Positions 22,487 to 31,799 of a DNA stretch of 64,000 bases are shown here, in pieces. The number at the start of each line of letters is the position of its first letter. Within the stretch, counting starts at the first letter, position 1. A model generated the notes under the pieces. The model was not told where the DNA came from and ran no database searches. It saw nothing but the letters and a program-made list of their open reading frames with translations. A program made the position numbers and the translations under genes. The DNA is taken from contig JACMZG010001914.1 in NCBI GenBank assembly GCA_018340805.1, positions 14,690,474-14,754,473 on the forward strand. Direction: 5' to 3'. The stretch is from Microvelia longipes (taxonomy: Eukaryota; Arthropoda; Insecta; Hemiptera; Veliidae).

Positions 22487-23465
22487 TACCTACAGTATAA
22501 ATGAGGAAAAGTAATTCTATATACCTACGGTATAAATGAGGAAAAGTAATTCCTATATACCTACGGTATAAATGAGTAAAAGTAATTCCTTTATACCTAC
22601 GGTATAAATGAGGAAAAGTAATTCCTTTATACCTACGGTATAAATGAGGAAAAGTAATTCCTATATACCTACAGTATAAATGAAGAAAAGTAATTCCTTC
22701 ATACCTACAGTATAAATGAGTAAAAGTAATTCCTTTATACCCACGGTATAAATGAGAAAAAATAATTCCTTTATATCTACGGTATAAATGAGGAAAAGTA
22801 ATTCCTTTATATCTACGGTATAAATGAGGAAAAGTAATTCCTTTATACCTACGGTATACATGAGGAAAGTAATTTCCTTTACTTACCTTAATTCTTATAC
22901 CTACGGTATAAATGAGGAAAAGTATTCCTTTATACCTACGGTATAAATGAGGAAAAGTAATTCCTTTACCTACGGTATGAGGAAAAGTATTCCTTTAACC
23001 TACGGTATAAATGAGGAAAAGTAATTCCTTTATACCTACGGTATAAATGAGGAAAAGTAATTCCTTTATACCTACGGTATGAGGAAAAGTAATTCCTTTA
23101 TACCTACGGTATAAATGAGGAAAAGTAATTACTTTATACCTACGGTATAAATGAGGAAAAGTAATTCCTTATACCTACGGTATAAATAGGAAAAGTAATT
23201 CCTTTATACTACGGTATAATGAGAAAAGTAATTCCTTTATACCTACGTATAAATGAGGAAAAGTAATTCCTTTATACCTACGGTATAGATGAGGAAAAGG
23301 TGGTATAAATGAGGAAAAGTAATTCCTTATACCTACGGTATAAATGAGGAAAAGTAATTCCTTTATACCTACGGTATAGATGAGGAAAAGTAATTCCTTT
23401 ATACCTACGGTATACATGAGGAAAAGTAATTCTATATACCTACGGTATAAATGAGGAAAAGTAAA
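22487..23465. repeat. ~38-bp satellite made from the family A end
   Basis: About 25 tandem units of roughly 38 bp built from TACCTACGGTATAAATGAGG and AAAAGTAATTCCTTTA. The unit is the short palindromic terminus of family A, and the array starts exactly at the terminus of copy 1 (22130-22486). Several units carry small deletions. The repetitive ORFs on the minus strand are by-products. Confidence 0.95.
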
Positions 23466-24101
23466 AAAAAATGAATATACGAACAGCATCACTATTTTGC
23501 TATGTCAACTTATTAAAATTGTTAAAGCTAAGGTTAAACTTTTTGACAATTAACGTCATTTTAATTAAAAATTTAAAATGAAATTTATAATTTATATAAA
23601 TAAATCCCTCATTAACTTTCATTGTAAAGACTTTCAACATTTAATTAAGCGTGCTATTTAAACATCGATAAAAAGTCACTTGATTTATTCTTTTTTTCGA
23701 CATTTTTTAATTCTATCTATTTTTTGCTCTTTCCAAAAAAAAGGGAATTTTATTATTATTTGATGTTTAAAAACTTAACAATAAGTAAACTATTTTCTAG
23801 TTAAGATTGATGATGTCGCCCCAACTAATTTTGGGGGGCAGTAAAGTGAAAAAAGTGTGTCAATACTCTTTGCTACTAGATGAGCGAATTCCTTGGATAT
23901 TTAAAAATTATTTACTTAAGGGATACTTAGTCACCCAATTTAGAGTCAACGAAATATTTTATAGAAAGTTAAACTATCAGATAAACCAAATGGCCAAGAT
24001 TAATTAATCATGGAAAAATCATGGTTACCAACCAAACACCAAATTTGAAAATAATTTTCGAAACTTGGAGAACTGCAAACAACTATAATACGACACACTG
24101 A
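23466..24101. other. No gene seen
   Basis: AT-rich. The 66-residue ORF at 23807-24007 has no recognisable domain. Confidence 0.4.
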
Positions 24102-24243
24102 TAAAATCAGTTGACAGCGTGGGAAAATAATGCAAGGGAGCCAATGATATTAGTACTAGATGTTAAACCACGCCCTCAATTTAAAATCTGGACAACCATA
24201 TTGATTACTTAACTCTATTTTCCCGCGCTGTCAACTGATTTTA
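24102..24243. mobile_element. 142-bp MITE with ~27-bp TIRs
   Basis: Left end TAAAATCAGTTGACAGCGTG and right end CGCTGTCAACTGATTTTA are inverted copies, extending through GGGAAAATA / TATTTTCCC. A related fragment is at 840-935. Non-coding. Confidence 0.8.
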
Positions 24244-24304
24244 GCCGTGTTTTGTATTATAATCTTAAGATTTTTGCCATCTTAATGAAGAAATCACGTT
24301 TACA

Positions 24305-24800
24305 TTTACTTATCTAGTTTTTACTTTTCCTTATCTATACTGTAGGTATATAGAAAAAGTATTGTGTTAGCAAAAAAATCTGAAACAGATATTATCAATT
24401 TCAGGTGTTTTAAGGCCTTCTAAGTGATATTCTCCAAATTGTTTTTCTGTATATGTGTGTGTGTAAGTGTGTGAGTAAGAGAGTGTACGTGTGTGTGTAT
24501 GTCTGTTATCAACGTAGCTTCTAGCGCATTTATTGTAGAAAAGTTTAAAGTCAGTCTTTAGGTGTATAGTTGTGCCACCCGGATAATATTTGTTTTATGA
24601 CCCTTTCAACCCGTAATAATGACTTTAGCTATAATGTTTAAGAACTGATAAAACGTGGGAAAATGTTGCGATCATTTTAAGATTTAGCACGCACGTAATC
24701 ATATATAAGTTCAACATAGGTGCCAAGTTCCATAATTTTATTAGTATTAGTTTAATTTCCATCGAATGACTTGTGTCCGTTTAAAAAATTGTTAAACATT
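24305..24800 (+). mobile_element. Dispersed family A, copy 2
   Basis: Starts with the short palindromic end (ACTTTTCCTTATCTATACTG and AGGTATATAGAAAAAGTATT), then CAGGTGTTTTAAGGCC, GTGTGTATGTCTGTTATCAA, AACCCGTAATAATGAC and TTTAGCACGCACGTAATC, in the same order as copy 3 at 27150-27620. Non-coding. Confidence 0.7.
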
Positions 24801-24944
24801 GGAAAATAATGTCATTAAATTGAAATTTGGAACAAATGTATACCTTTACGTAATAAATAAGTTCAATAAGTTTCGTATCTTAACGATAAGTATATCCATA
24901 TTTTTTGTTAGATCATAAAAGTTAAGGATCAGTGCCAGTATTGG

Positions 24945-25072
24945 TGACTGCTGGGAACGATTCGGATGCATTACTATCTTAGGACGAGCGAAGTTGCGGT
25001 CCGAAGTAAGGTAGATGACCAGAGCAAATCCGATATGACGAGGAAAAGTTCCGAGGTACCCGAACCTGTTTT
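24945..25072 (+). repeat. Dispersed family E copy
   Basis: Contains GATTCGGATGCATTACTATC, GGACGAGCGAAGTTGCGGTC and AAAAGTTCCGAGGTACC, as in 34735-34850. Confidence 0.65.
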
Positions 25073-26109
25073 TTTCATTGAGAAGTGAAATTATCCTTTG
25101 TTTATGTAATTAGAAATTTCCGAAATAATTTTTTAGCACTAGTATCTAGTATTTATATAGAAGAAACAAGTAAACTTATCAACTAAATCACCTCGGAAAA
25201 ACGTGATTTGAACCCAAAAAAACAAATAATAATTAATACCTTGTCGAGAAATCTTACATTGTACGTTAACATTAACCACTCTATTTTTTAATCTTCTTAG
25301 CTGACTTCTCTATTGCTTTTTACCCTAACGATTTTCAGCTGTGAATCTTACTTGCTAGAAATACATACAAACATATACACCTTATTCTCTTTAGCAAGCA
25401 GTATATGTATATTCCTTTTCATAAGCGATTTTTTCTAAATAAAATTCGTCCAAAAGAAGGAGGCGTTATATCCTACAGTCCTTATTTAATTGACCTGTCC
25501 TTCTTATACACTTTTTTCTTGCTTTTCTTTGAAGGACAAGAAAATTCCATTAGGAAACCCTTGAATTTTTCTTCTTCTTCTCCAGAGGTTTATTCAACCA
25601 AACAATTCATTTCTTTCTTATGTACATTCTTCTTCATTTTCTTTTTTAATAAAAAATGATACTTTTTTTCCTTTTGTTGTATTTATTAATTTGATTTTTT
25701 TATGTTCTTTACTAAGAAAACAAAACAATAAAAACAGACAAGAAGTATAAAAGAAAAGTTTTCTTTAAAAAAAGTTAAATAAATTATGACTATGAAATTT
25801 GAAACGGAAAATTTCAGATGACCTTCGTTAAACAAACTTCTATGTAAGCTTGCAGACCATAGCGCGATTTCAAATAGCAATGCTCAATTAAGAATAGTAA
25901 ATTGTTATTAAAAATCATTAGAACACTTAAATAAAAAAAGCGGATAAAATAAAAATAAAAAACTCGGGACTCAGTTGATGACGCTTTATCCGCCATGAAT
26001 ACGATATATTTATCCAAAGCTAAAACTAGTATTACTTTGGTCTCGCCGACGTCAGAAGAAAGTTATTTCTTTACACTTAAACCCGTAGGACATATTAGCG
26101 TTTTCCCCT
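25073..26109. other. No gene seen
   Basis: AT-rich. ORFs at 25405-25659, 25686-25880 and 25814-26017 are low complexity or hydrophobic by base composition and show no domain. Confidence 0.4.
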
Positions 26110-26520
26110 TACTCAAATCTCACTCAACTAATCCACCAGTGTTTGTATACATCCAATCATCTAGGAAGTCCAAAGTGTGCCCAATTCAACCACAGTCTAT
26201 CCAAACTCACAGCTCAGGCTAGTGTCGCGACTAGCTCACAGTGTGCCCAGCTCATCTAGACCAGCTAGACTCTGGCTAGGCTTACCGATAGTCTAACGCC
26301 GATTGCCAGTCCAACAGTGCGCTTAGTACATTTAGTCTTACTAGCTCCTCTGATCATATTAGTCTTACTTAGCCCGCTCTCGTTTAACCAGCCTCACCAG
26401 CTCCTCTATCTTCACCAGACTCTAGCTAAACTCACCGCTCTGGCTAGTCCAGCGCCACCCAACAGAGAACTCTGGCAACCCCGACGCCAGTGCGTGCAAG
26501 CACTCATTCTATAGCCCTGA
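26110..26520. other. GC-richer island with CTAGCTC-like words
   Basis: Base composition shifts sharply to about even GC for some 400 bp, with recurring words such as CAGCTCA, CTAGCTC, CACCGCTCTGGCTAG and CCAGACTCTAGCTA. It looks like a degenerate minisatellite or a foreign repeat rather than a gene. The ORFs through it (25995-26222, 26317-26514) have no domain. Confidence 0.45.
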
Positions 26521-26604
26521 CCTGAATATCAAAGTTCCACAGTGCTACTAGGAGACATCTGTCATCAAGAACCGAGCACTTCGTTCCTATTCACTTACTT
26601 TACT

Positions 26605-26635
26605 CGTATGTTATACGAGTAACGTATAACATACG
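26605..26635. repeat. Short perfect inverted repeat
   Basis: CGTATGTTATACG (26605-26617) and CGTATAACATACG (26623-26635) are exact reverse complements with a 5-nt spacer. Function unknown. Confidence 0.6.
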
Positions 26636-26639
26636 TTAC

Positions 26640-27144
26640 TCTCTTTGGCTTCCGTCATCCGATTTACTTTTTTTAGGAATCGGCATTTTCTAATAAAACG
26701 TTTTTATCTAAACGGTTTTAACACAATTTTTTAGGCTAGCAACAATATTTTCGCTTGCGTCGCTAGCCAAAAGAGGAGTTTCATTTTTGAAATCGTTGAA
26801 ATGATTCTTCGTTAAATATCATTTAACGTCATTTTAAATGACTTTATAACAACTTAATTTTATAATTTAATAGACCTTCATTACTTTAAGATAATTTAGA
26901 GAGGAAAACAGGAAATAATGTGTGATGTAGTGTCTAGCTATCGAATACGTCATGTACTCAACAATAATGTCAAGATATTAACTGTATTATATTAAATGCA
27001 TGCAGTATATACTGCAAAGCAGACGGATAATTGTGTCTCTAATTAATTATTATATTTATTTAGCTGGCTTGTTAATTAGTGATTTTAAATGGGATCTACC
27101 AAATATTAGTATGTACAACAGAATTTTTCTACTCTTTTCAATAC
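26640..27144. other. No gene seen
   Basis: AT-rich; nothing supportable. Confidence 0.4.
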
Positions 27145-27149
27145 TTACC

Positions 27150-27620
27150 ATATTACTTTTCCTTATTTATACCGTAGATATATAGGAAAAGTATTGTGCT
27201 TGCGAAAAATCCGAAACCGGGATGTAATTGGAATTATTTGTTTCAGGTGTTTTAAGGGCCTCCTGAGTGGTTTTCAAAAAGTTGTCTGTCGGTATGTGTG
27301 TGTGTGTCTGTTATAATCGTAGTTCGTAGTGTATTCATGCTAAAGAGTTGAAACTTCGTACAAAAGACATTCTACCGCTGTGATGTGCTATTCGGAAGAT
27401 AATATTTTCATGACGTCATTAACCCGCAATAATGACACAGCGGAAATTTCAAAAAATCATAAAACGCGGAAATATTATGCAGTCGGATTGACATTTAGCA
27501 CGCATGTAGCCATGAATAAGTCTACCATATACCAAGTTTCATCTCATTATCAGTAATAATTAATAAAGTAATTAACATTACATTAAAAAGTAATAACATC
27601 AGTGACGTCACGATGTTCAA
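27150..27620 (+). mobile_element. Dispersed family A, copy 3
   Basis: The best-preserved copy on this strand: palindromic end CTTTTCCTTATTTATACCG with TATAGGAAAAGTATTGTG, then CAGGTGTTTTAAGGGCC, ATGACGTCATTAACCCGC, AAAATCATAAAACGCGG and TTTAGCACGCATGTAGCC. Non-coding. Confidence 0.75.
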
Positions 27621-28039
27621 AGGGATAGGTTGTGTTTTTTAAGTGCTCTATTTAATTTAATTTATTTTTATAATTCTGTTCAACATAATAATATAATTTT
27701 AGTTTAATTTTATTTATTATTTATTTTTTTATGAATTGTGTGAGTCAATTTTTATTGGGACTAAGTTGATTATTTAAAAAATAATGATAAATACTCTAAT
27801 CACGAGTTACATCTTTTTCCATTTTTTTTAATTTGTGCAGTAATTTTTGAAATTTAAAATGAGAAGTATATCGAAGTCCAAGTAGGTGGTTTTTTAATAG
27901 TAATTGAATTATTTAAGAACTAATCAAATAGCAGTTGACTGTTAATTTGCGTTAAAATCAAGTTCTAACCTTAACAACCTAATGTATTAGTATTTCTAGT
28001 GACTAATATATCACATTAATAGTTATATATTCAAGGACA

Positions 28040-28113
28040 CCTCCGTAGCTCAGTGAGTTAATTCACTAATTAAAATTAATTAATATATGTGTTGGTTCGA
28101 TCCCCAGTGGAGG
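28040..28113 (+). repeat. tRNA-like sequence (pseudogene or SINE head)
   Basis: 74 nt, the length of a tRNA. The ends pair as an acceptor stem (CCTCC 28040-28044 with GGAGG 28109-28113). TAGCTCAGTGAGT is an A box and GGTTCGATCCC a B box, the two internal Pol III promoter parts. The D/anticodon region is very AT-rich and no anticodon stem is clear, so it is not a working tRNA gene. It lies about 80 bp upstream of the LINE ORF1 and its head resembles that of the SINE at 34317-34586. Confidence 0.6.
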
Positions 28114-28191
28114 CCTGAAGTTTTTATAATTTTTAAATTGATATTAATTTAAAATAACTTTTTTGTGCTAGCCGTTTATAAATTCATAAAA

Positions 28192-29673
28192 ATGGGTTCT
28201 AGACAACTCCGTTCTAGGAAAGTTATGGCTACACAACATACATCTGTTGTTCAAGTAAAACAACTTTTAGAAAGAATAGGTCAAATTAAATTTATAGATG
28301 ATAATGTTGAGGATATTGTTTCTGTAATACATTATCAGTTGTCACTGTTATCGAATTTTGACACCAACGCCGATATTATTAAGTTAATCGAACAAGTTGC
28401 TTTGTTGCTTCCTTTAATAAATAGTATATCAAACCAAGTAGAATCTAAAGAACAGCAAATAAATAAACTTCATGATGAAATACATTTATTAAGTAATAAA
28501 CTAACAACAAAAACACAAGAACTTGATTTGTCTTGCACACGACAATTTGAGCTAGAAGATGAAGTACACGGGTTAAAACAATCAACGCTATCAGTTAACA
28601 AGATGAAAGATAAGATAGAACAGCAACAACTTGACATTAAAAAACTGATTGCTGAAAATAATATTCTTAACAACAAGTTAAAAGAAACGGTGTTTAACAT
28701 CTCCTCTTCCAAAATCTGTACTAATGAAAATGTTTTTCCTACGAATTTGGCTGATGAAATTTTACATGCAGATACATATCACCCTCCAACTTATTTAGAA
28801 CAGTTGAAACTTCATAATAGATCTTTTGTTAATTTTGATTACAATATCAGGCACCGGAAATGTGAGAATACAGCTTCTACTCAAACAGAACCATGGTCTC
28901 AAAATAAAAATAATGGAGCGACGGTAGTATCATCTAACTCGTTTTTAGCAATAAATAAATATACTACCCCATATTTGGACAAAGAAAATCGAAAAATTCT
29001 TATTGTTGGAGATAGTCATGGGCGTGGGATGGCTAAATTGATAAAACTTAAGCTCCCTGAGAGTCAAGTGCTCTCGATATTTAAGCCAAACGCTCCAATG
29101 GTATCAGTTTTGGAGGACTTAGCTAAGCTATCTGATAGCTTTAGTGATAAAGATTATATCATTGTAGTAGGTGGAACGAATTTTAAAACGACCTCAAATC
29201 TTAAGCAAAACGTGGATAATATTTTCCATCAAATAAGTAATGCAGGTTCCAAAACAAATGTCATAGTAACGTCTATCCCGCATAGGTTCGATACTCCATC
29301 CTTCAATCATAAAATCGATCTGATGAACCAATATATGGAGCTTAAAATAAAAGAAAATGGATCTTCGTCATTACACTGGCTTCCAACTTTTTTCAAAGCA
29401 AGGCACAGAACCTCTCACGGGCTTCACCTAAATATGGCAGGAAAAAAATTATTAGCTAAAAGAATATTTGATTTAATCTCTGACCAGGGCAGCGATCACT
29501 TAACTCTAACTAACAAAGAATTTCCTCAACCTTTGGAAACCACTCATTTTGCCTCAATAACATGTCATTCTACCCCATCACAGCCTTCAAGATCTTTTAA
29601 TAACTTAACTAAAAATGAAGTACCCTTATCTCACCAAAGTAATAATATTTCTTGTGTTAATACCAGTTATTAG
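28192..29673 (+). CDS. LINE ORF1 protein: coiled coil plus SGNH hydrolase/esterase
   Basis: 493 residues from ATG at 28192, intact. Residues about 40-175 are a heptad-rich coiled coil (KEQQINKLHDEIHLL and following), as expected of a trimerising RNA-binding ORF1p. Residues about 270-450 form an SGNH hydrolase: KILIVGDSHGRGM (block I, nucleophile Ser), VVGGTNF (block III, GxxN) and SHGLHLNMAGKKLLA (block V, catalytic His). ORF1 esterases of this kind are known in CR1 and L2-type LINEs. A separate RNA-binding motif was not seen. The ORF is open while ORF2 is broken, which is odd if the copy were old. Confidence 0.88.
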   Translation: MGSRQLRSRKVMATQHTSVVQVKQLLERIGQIKFIDDNVEDIVSVIHYQLSLLSNFDTNADIIKLIEQVALLLPLINSISNQVESKEQQINKLHDEIHLLSNKLTTKTQELDLSCTRQFELEDEVHGLKQSTLSVNKMKDKIEQQQLDIKKLIAENNILNNKLKETVFNISSSKICTNENVFPTNLADEILHADTYHPPTYLEQLKLHNRSFVNFDYNIRHRKCENTASTQTEPWSQNKNNGATVVSSNSFLAINKYTTPYLDKENRKILIVGDSHGRGMAKLIKLKLPESQVLSIFKPNAPMVSVLEDLAKLSDSFSDKDYIIVVGGTNFKTTSNLKQNVDNIFHQISNAGSKTNVIVTSIPHRFDTPSFNHKIDLMNQYMELKIKENGSSSLHWLPTFFKARHRTSHGLHLNMAGKKLLAKRIFDLISDQGSDHLTLTNKEFPQPLETTHFASITCHSTPSQPSRSFNNLTKNEVPLSHQSNNISCVNTSY

Positions 29674-29814
29674 GAGTAATAGGAATAGCAGTAGTTATCT
29701 AAGAACAGGGAATCCTTTTTTAGACTGAATTCTAAGGAAAATCTTATACAATTATCCAATTATAAAAACAACGAAGTTAAAAATAGTTCTGATTACTTAA
29801 AAATTAAAATAACT

Positions 29815-30598
29815 AAAAATAATTTATCTATTTTATTTCATAACATTCAAGGACTTAACTCTAAAAAATTGGAGCTAGAAGCTTACTTAGCTGAAACAAG
29901 TACTTATAATTTATTTGATATAATTTGTATTAACGAACATTGGCAAAATGAAGAACAAGCAAAATTTTTTATGGTAGATGATTATATAAGATTGTCAAAT
30001 TTCAGTAGAAAAAAGAAAAAAAGAGGGGGTAGTTGTGTACTTATACGTAAAGAACATAGAGATGTTTGCTTCGCTAGACATGATTTAGTTGAAATGAGTG
30101 TGGAATCTATTGCTGAAATATCATCTGTTGAGTTTTGCAATAATAATAATAATAATTATTCAAGCAAAACTAATAATTTAGTCTTAGTTAATATATATAG
30201 ACCTCCTAACAGCGACATTGATACCTTTTTAAATATTTAGATGTTATTATTAGTAAATAGGTAATGAGGATAAGCAAATTGTTTTATGTGGTGATTTTAA
30301 CATTAATATGTTGGTGGAAAGTAACGAAAAAAGTAGATTTGAAGACCTTATGTCGGAACACAATTTAACTATAACAAAAGATATTCCTACGCGTGTTACT
30401 CCAACAACACAGAGTTGCCTCGACTATTTTTGCGTTTCAATGTCTAAAGTCGCTACTAAAATACTTGTGCCTCCTTTTTCTGATCACAGAGCTATTAAAT
30501 TAGATTTGTGCTGCTCTTTTATCGGAAAACTAAATGTAAAGAAAAATATTTTAAATAAAAAATTAATAAAATTGGTTCCTTATCGAACAAAAATATAG
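29815..30598 (+). pseudogene. LINE ORF2, endonuclease domain (frameshifted)
   Basis: The endonuclease/exonuclease/phosphatase fold is visible in two frames. The first holds ILFHNIQGLNSKK, IICINEHWQ and NLVLVNIYRPPN and stops at 30240. The second holds the GDFNINM catalytic block (about 30290), LTITKDIPTRVT, CLDYFCVS and SDHRAIKLDL. This domain nicks the target DNA for target-primed reverse transcription. A frame break near 30235-30265 separates the two halves. Confidence 0.85.
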
Positions 30599-30599
30599 A

Positions 30600-30843
30600 T
30601 AATATAGTTAACGATGTTAGAGCAATAGGGTTAAGAGTTGTATATCCAATGAGACGTATACATCAAATCTTTAAATTCTTTGAAAGTCAACATTTTAAAC
30701 AGCATAGTTGCGAACCAGATCTTGCTCAAAGGGACAAATGTTGGATCACATCAGGTATTAAAATATCTGCAGCCAAACTTAAAGTTTTCCATAAAAGAAA
30801 ATCAAAAGACGACTCAGTTGCATTCAATGAATTTTATAAAAAA
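30600..30843 (+). pseudogene. LINE ORF2, linker before the Helitron
   Basis: Continues ORF2 between endonuclease and RT (CEPDLAQRDKCWITSGIKIS, KRKSKDDSVAFNEFYKK). The frame runs into the Helitron at 30844; the natural continuation (NKVLKAAKKH) lies beyond it at about 31810. Confidence 0.75.
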
Positions 30844-31799
30844 CTAGCAGGGATACCCGTGCTTCGCACGGGCGTTAAATAAGTAAATAATTTTTTATAC
30901 AATTTATTTTATCTGCTTATAGTACTACATAGCCAGTAAATCAGTCCATCCTCTAAATATACTATACTAAAACTAATCAAATCAAGTAAACTAATAACTT
31001 ATGCCCCTGTGCACCACAATTTTCTTTTATCTGCTTATAGTACTACATAGCCAGTAAATCAGTCCATCCTCTAAATATACTATACTAAATCTAATCAAAA
31101 TCAAGTAAACTAATAACTTATGCCCCTGTGCACCACAATTTTCTTTTATCTGCTTATAGTACTACATAGCAGTAAATCAGTCCATCCTCTAAATATACTA
31201 TACTAAATCTAATCAAATCAAGTAAACTAATAACTTATGCCCCTGTGCAGTGCATCTACAAATTAGTCTTTATACCAAGTTTTAACAAAATCACTGGAAA
31301 TCCGTGTTTTAAAAGTCAAAATGATAAATTTTACAAAAAAATCTGAAGTCCTTTAAAGTTATTTTAACTACACCTAAAGATTTTGAGACTCGTACAATTA
31401 TTATTTCCTGTTTGTAAGTTACTATAGAGATAATTTATAGAGTTATTCCGAGGCCATTGTCAGTTATATTCATTACTTTATTCAAAGTTATTTACTGCCC
31501 TAAAAAAGCTTATTATAGCTCTAAAATCAAAATTTTTAGCATCAAAATATTGTAAATGTACTGCTCTAAAATAATAGCTCTAGACATGCATGATTTTATG
31601 CTCTTCAAAAAAGCTATGATTTTTTAAATATTTGATGCCCCTGTAGACCACTTTAGATTGCCCTATATCATCTTAAACTCGGTCAAACTTTCCCATCACT
31701 GTGATAAATTTTGTAAAAAACTTTCGTGAAAATTCGTCTAGTCGTTCTCGAGTTTAGAGGGAACATCGGTAGCGACATTTTGAATTTTATTTATATAGA
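30844..31799 (-). mobile_element. Non-autonomous Helitron inserted in the LINE
   Basis: Read on the minus strand, the element starts TCTATATAAATAAAATTC at 31799 and ends CTAG at 30844. A GC-rich hairpin (CCCGTGC TTC GCACGGG, 30856-30872 on the plus strand) lies 8 nt before that end. TC start, subterminal hairpin, CTRR end and insertion between A (30843) and T (31800) without duplication are the Helitron hallmarks. No Rep-helicase is encoded. Removing it brings the two parts of the LINE linker together. Inside are three tandem units of about 118 bp (30907-31256). Confidence 0.88.
30907..31256. repeat. Three ~118-bp tandem units inside the Helitron
   Basis: Three near-identical copies, each containing TATCTGCTTATAGTACTACA and AATAACTTATGCCCCTGTGC, with ATCTGCTTAT at 30911, 31029 and 31148 (spacing 118 and 119 bp). 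Internal tandem arrays are common in non-autonomous Helitrons. Confidence 0.9.

Noticed and set aside
22487..23465. Regularly spaced ~38-bp repeats that could suggest a CRISPR array
   Set aside because: Units are contiguous with no unique spacers, the genome is eukaryotic, and the unit is a transposon end.
22661..23492. Repetitive ORFs (repeated KELLFLIYTVGI-type peptide) on the minus strand
   Set aside because: They are translations of the 38-bp satellite; there is no start context and no function is plausible.
26317..26514. Leucine/proline-rich ORF in the GC-richer island as a small secreted protein
   Set aside because: The repeat-like DNA explains its composition; no conserved motif or promoter.
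28040..28113. Functional tRNA gene
   Set aside because: Length and acceptor pairing fit, but D and anticodon arms cannot be folded and no anticodon is readable.
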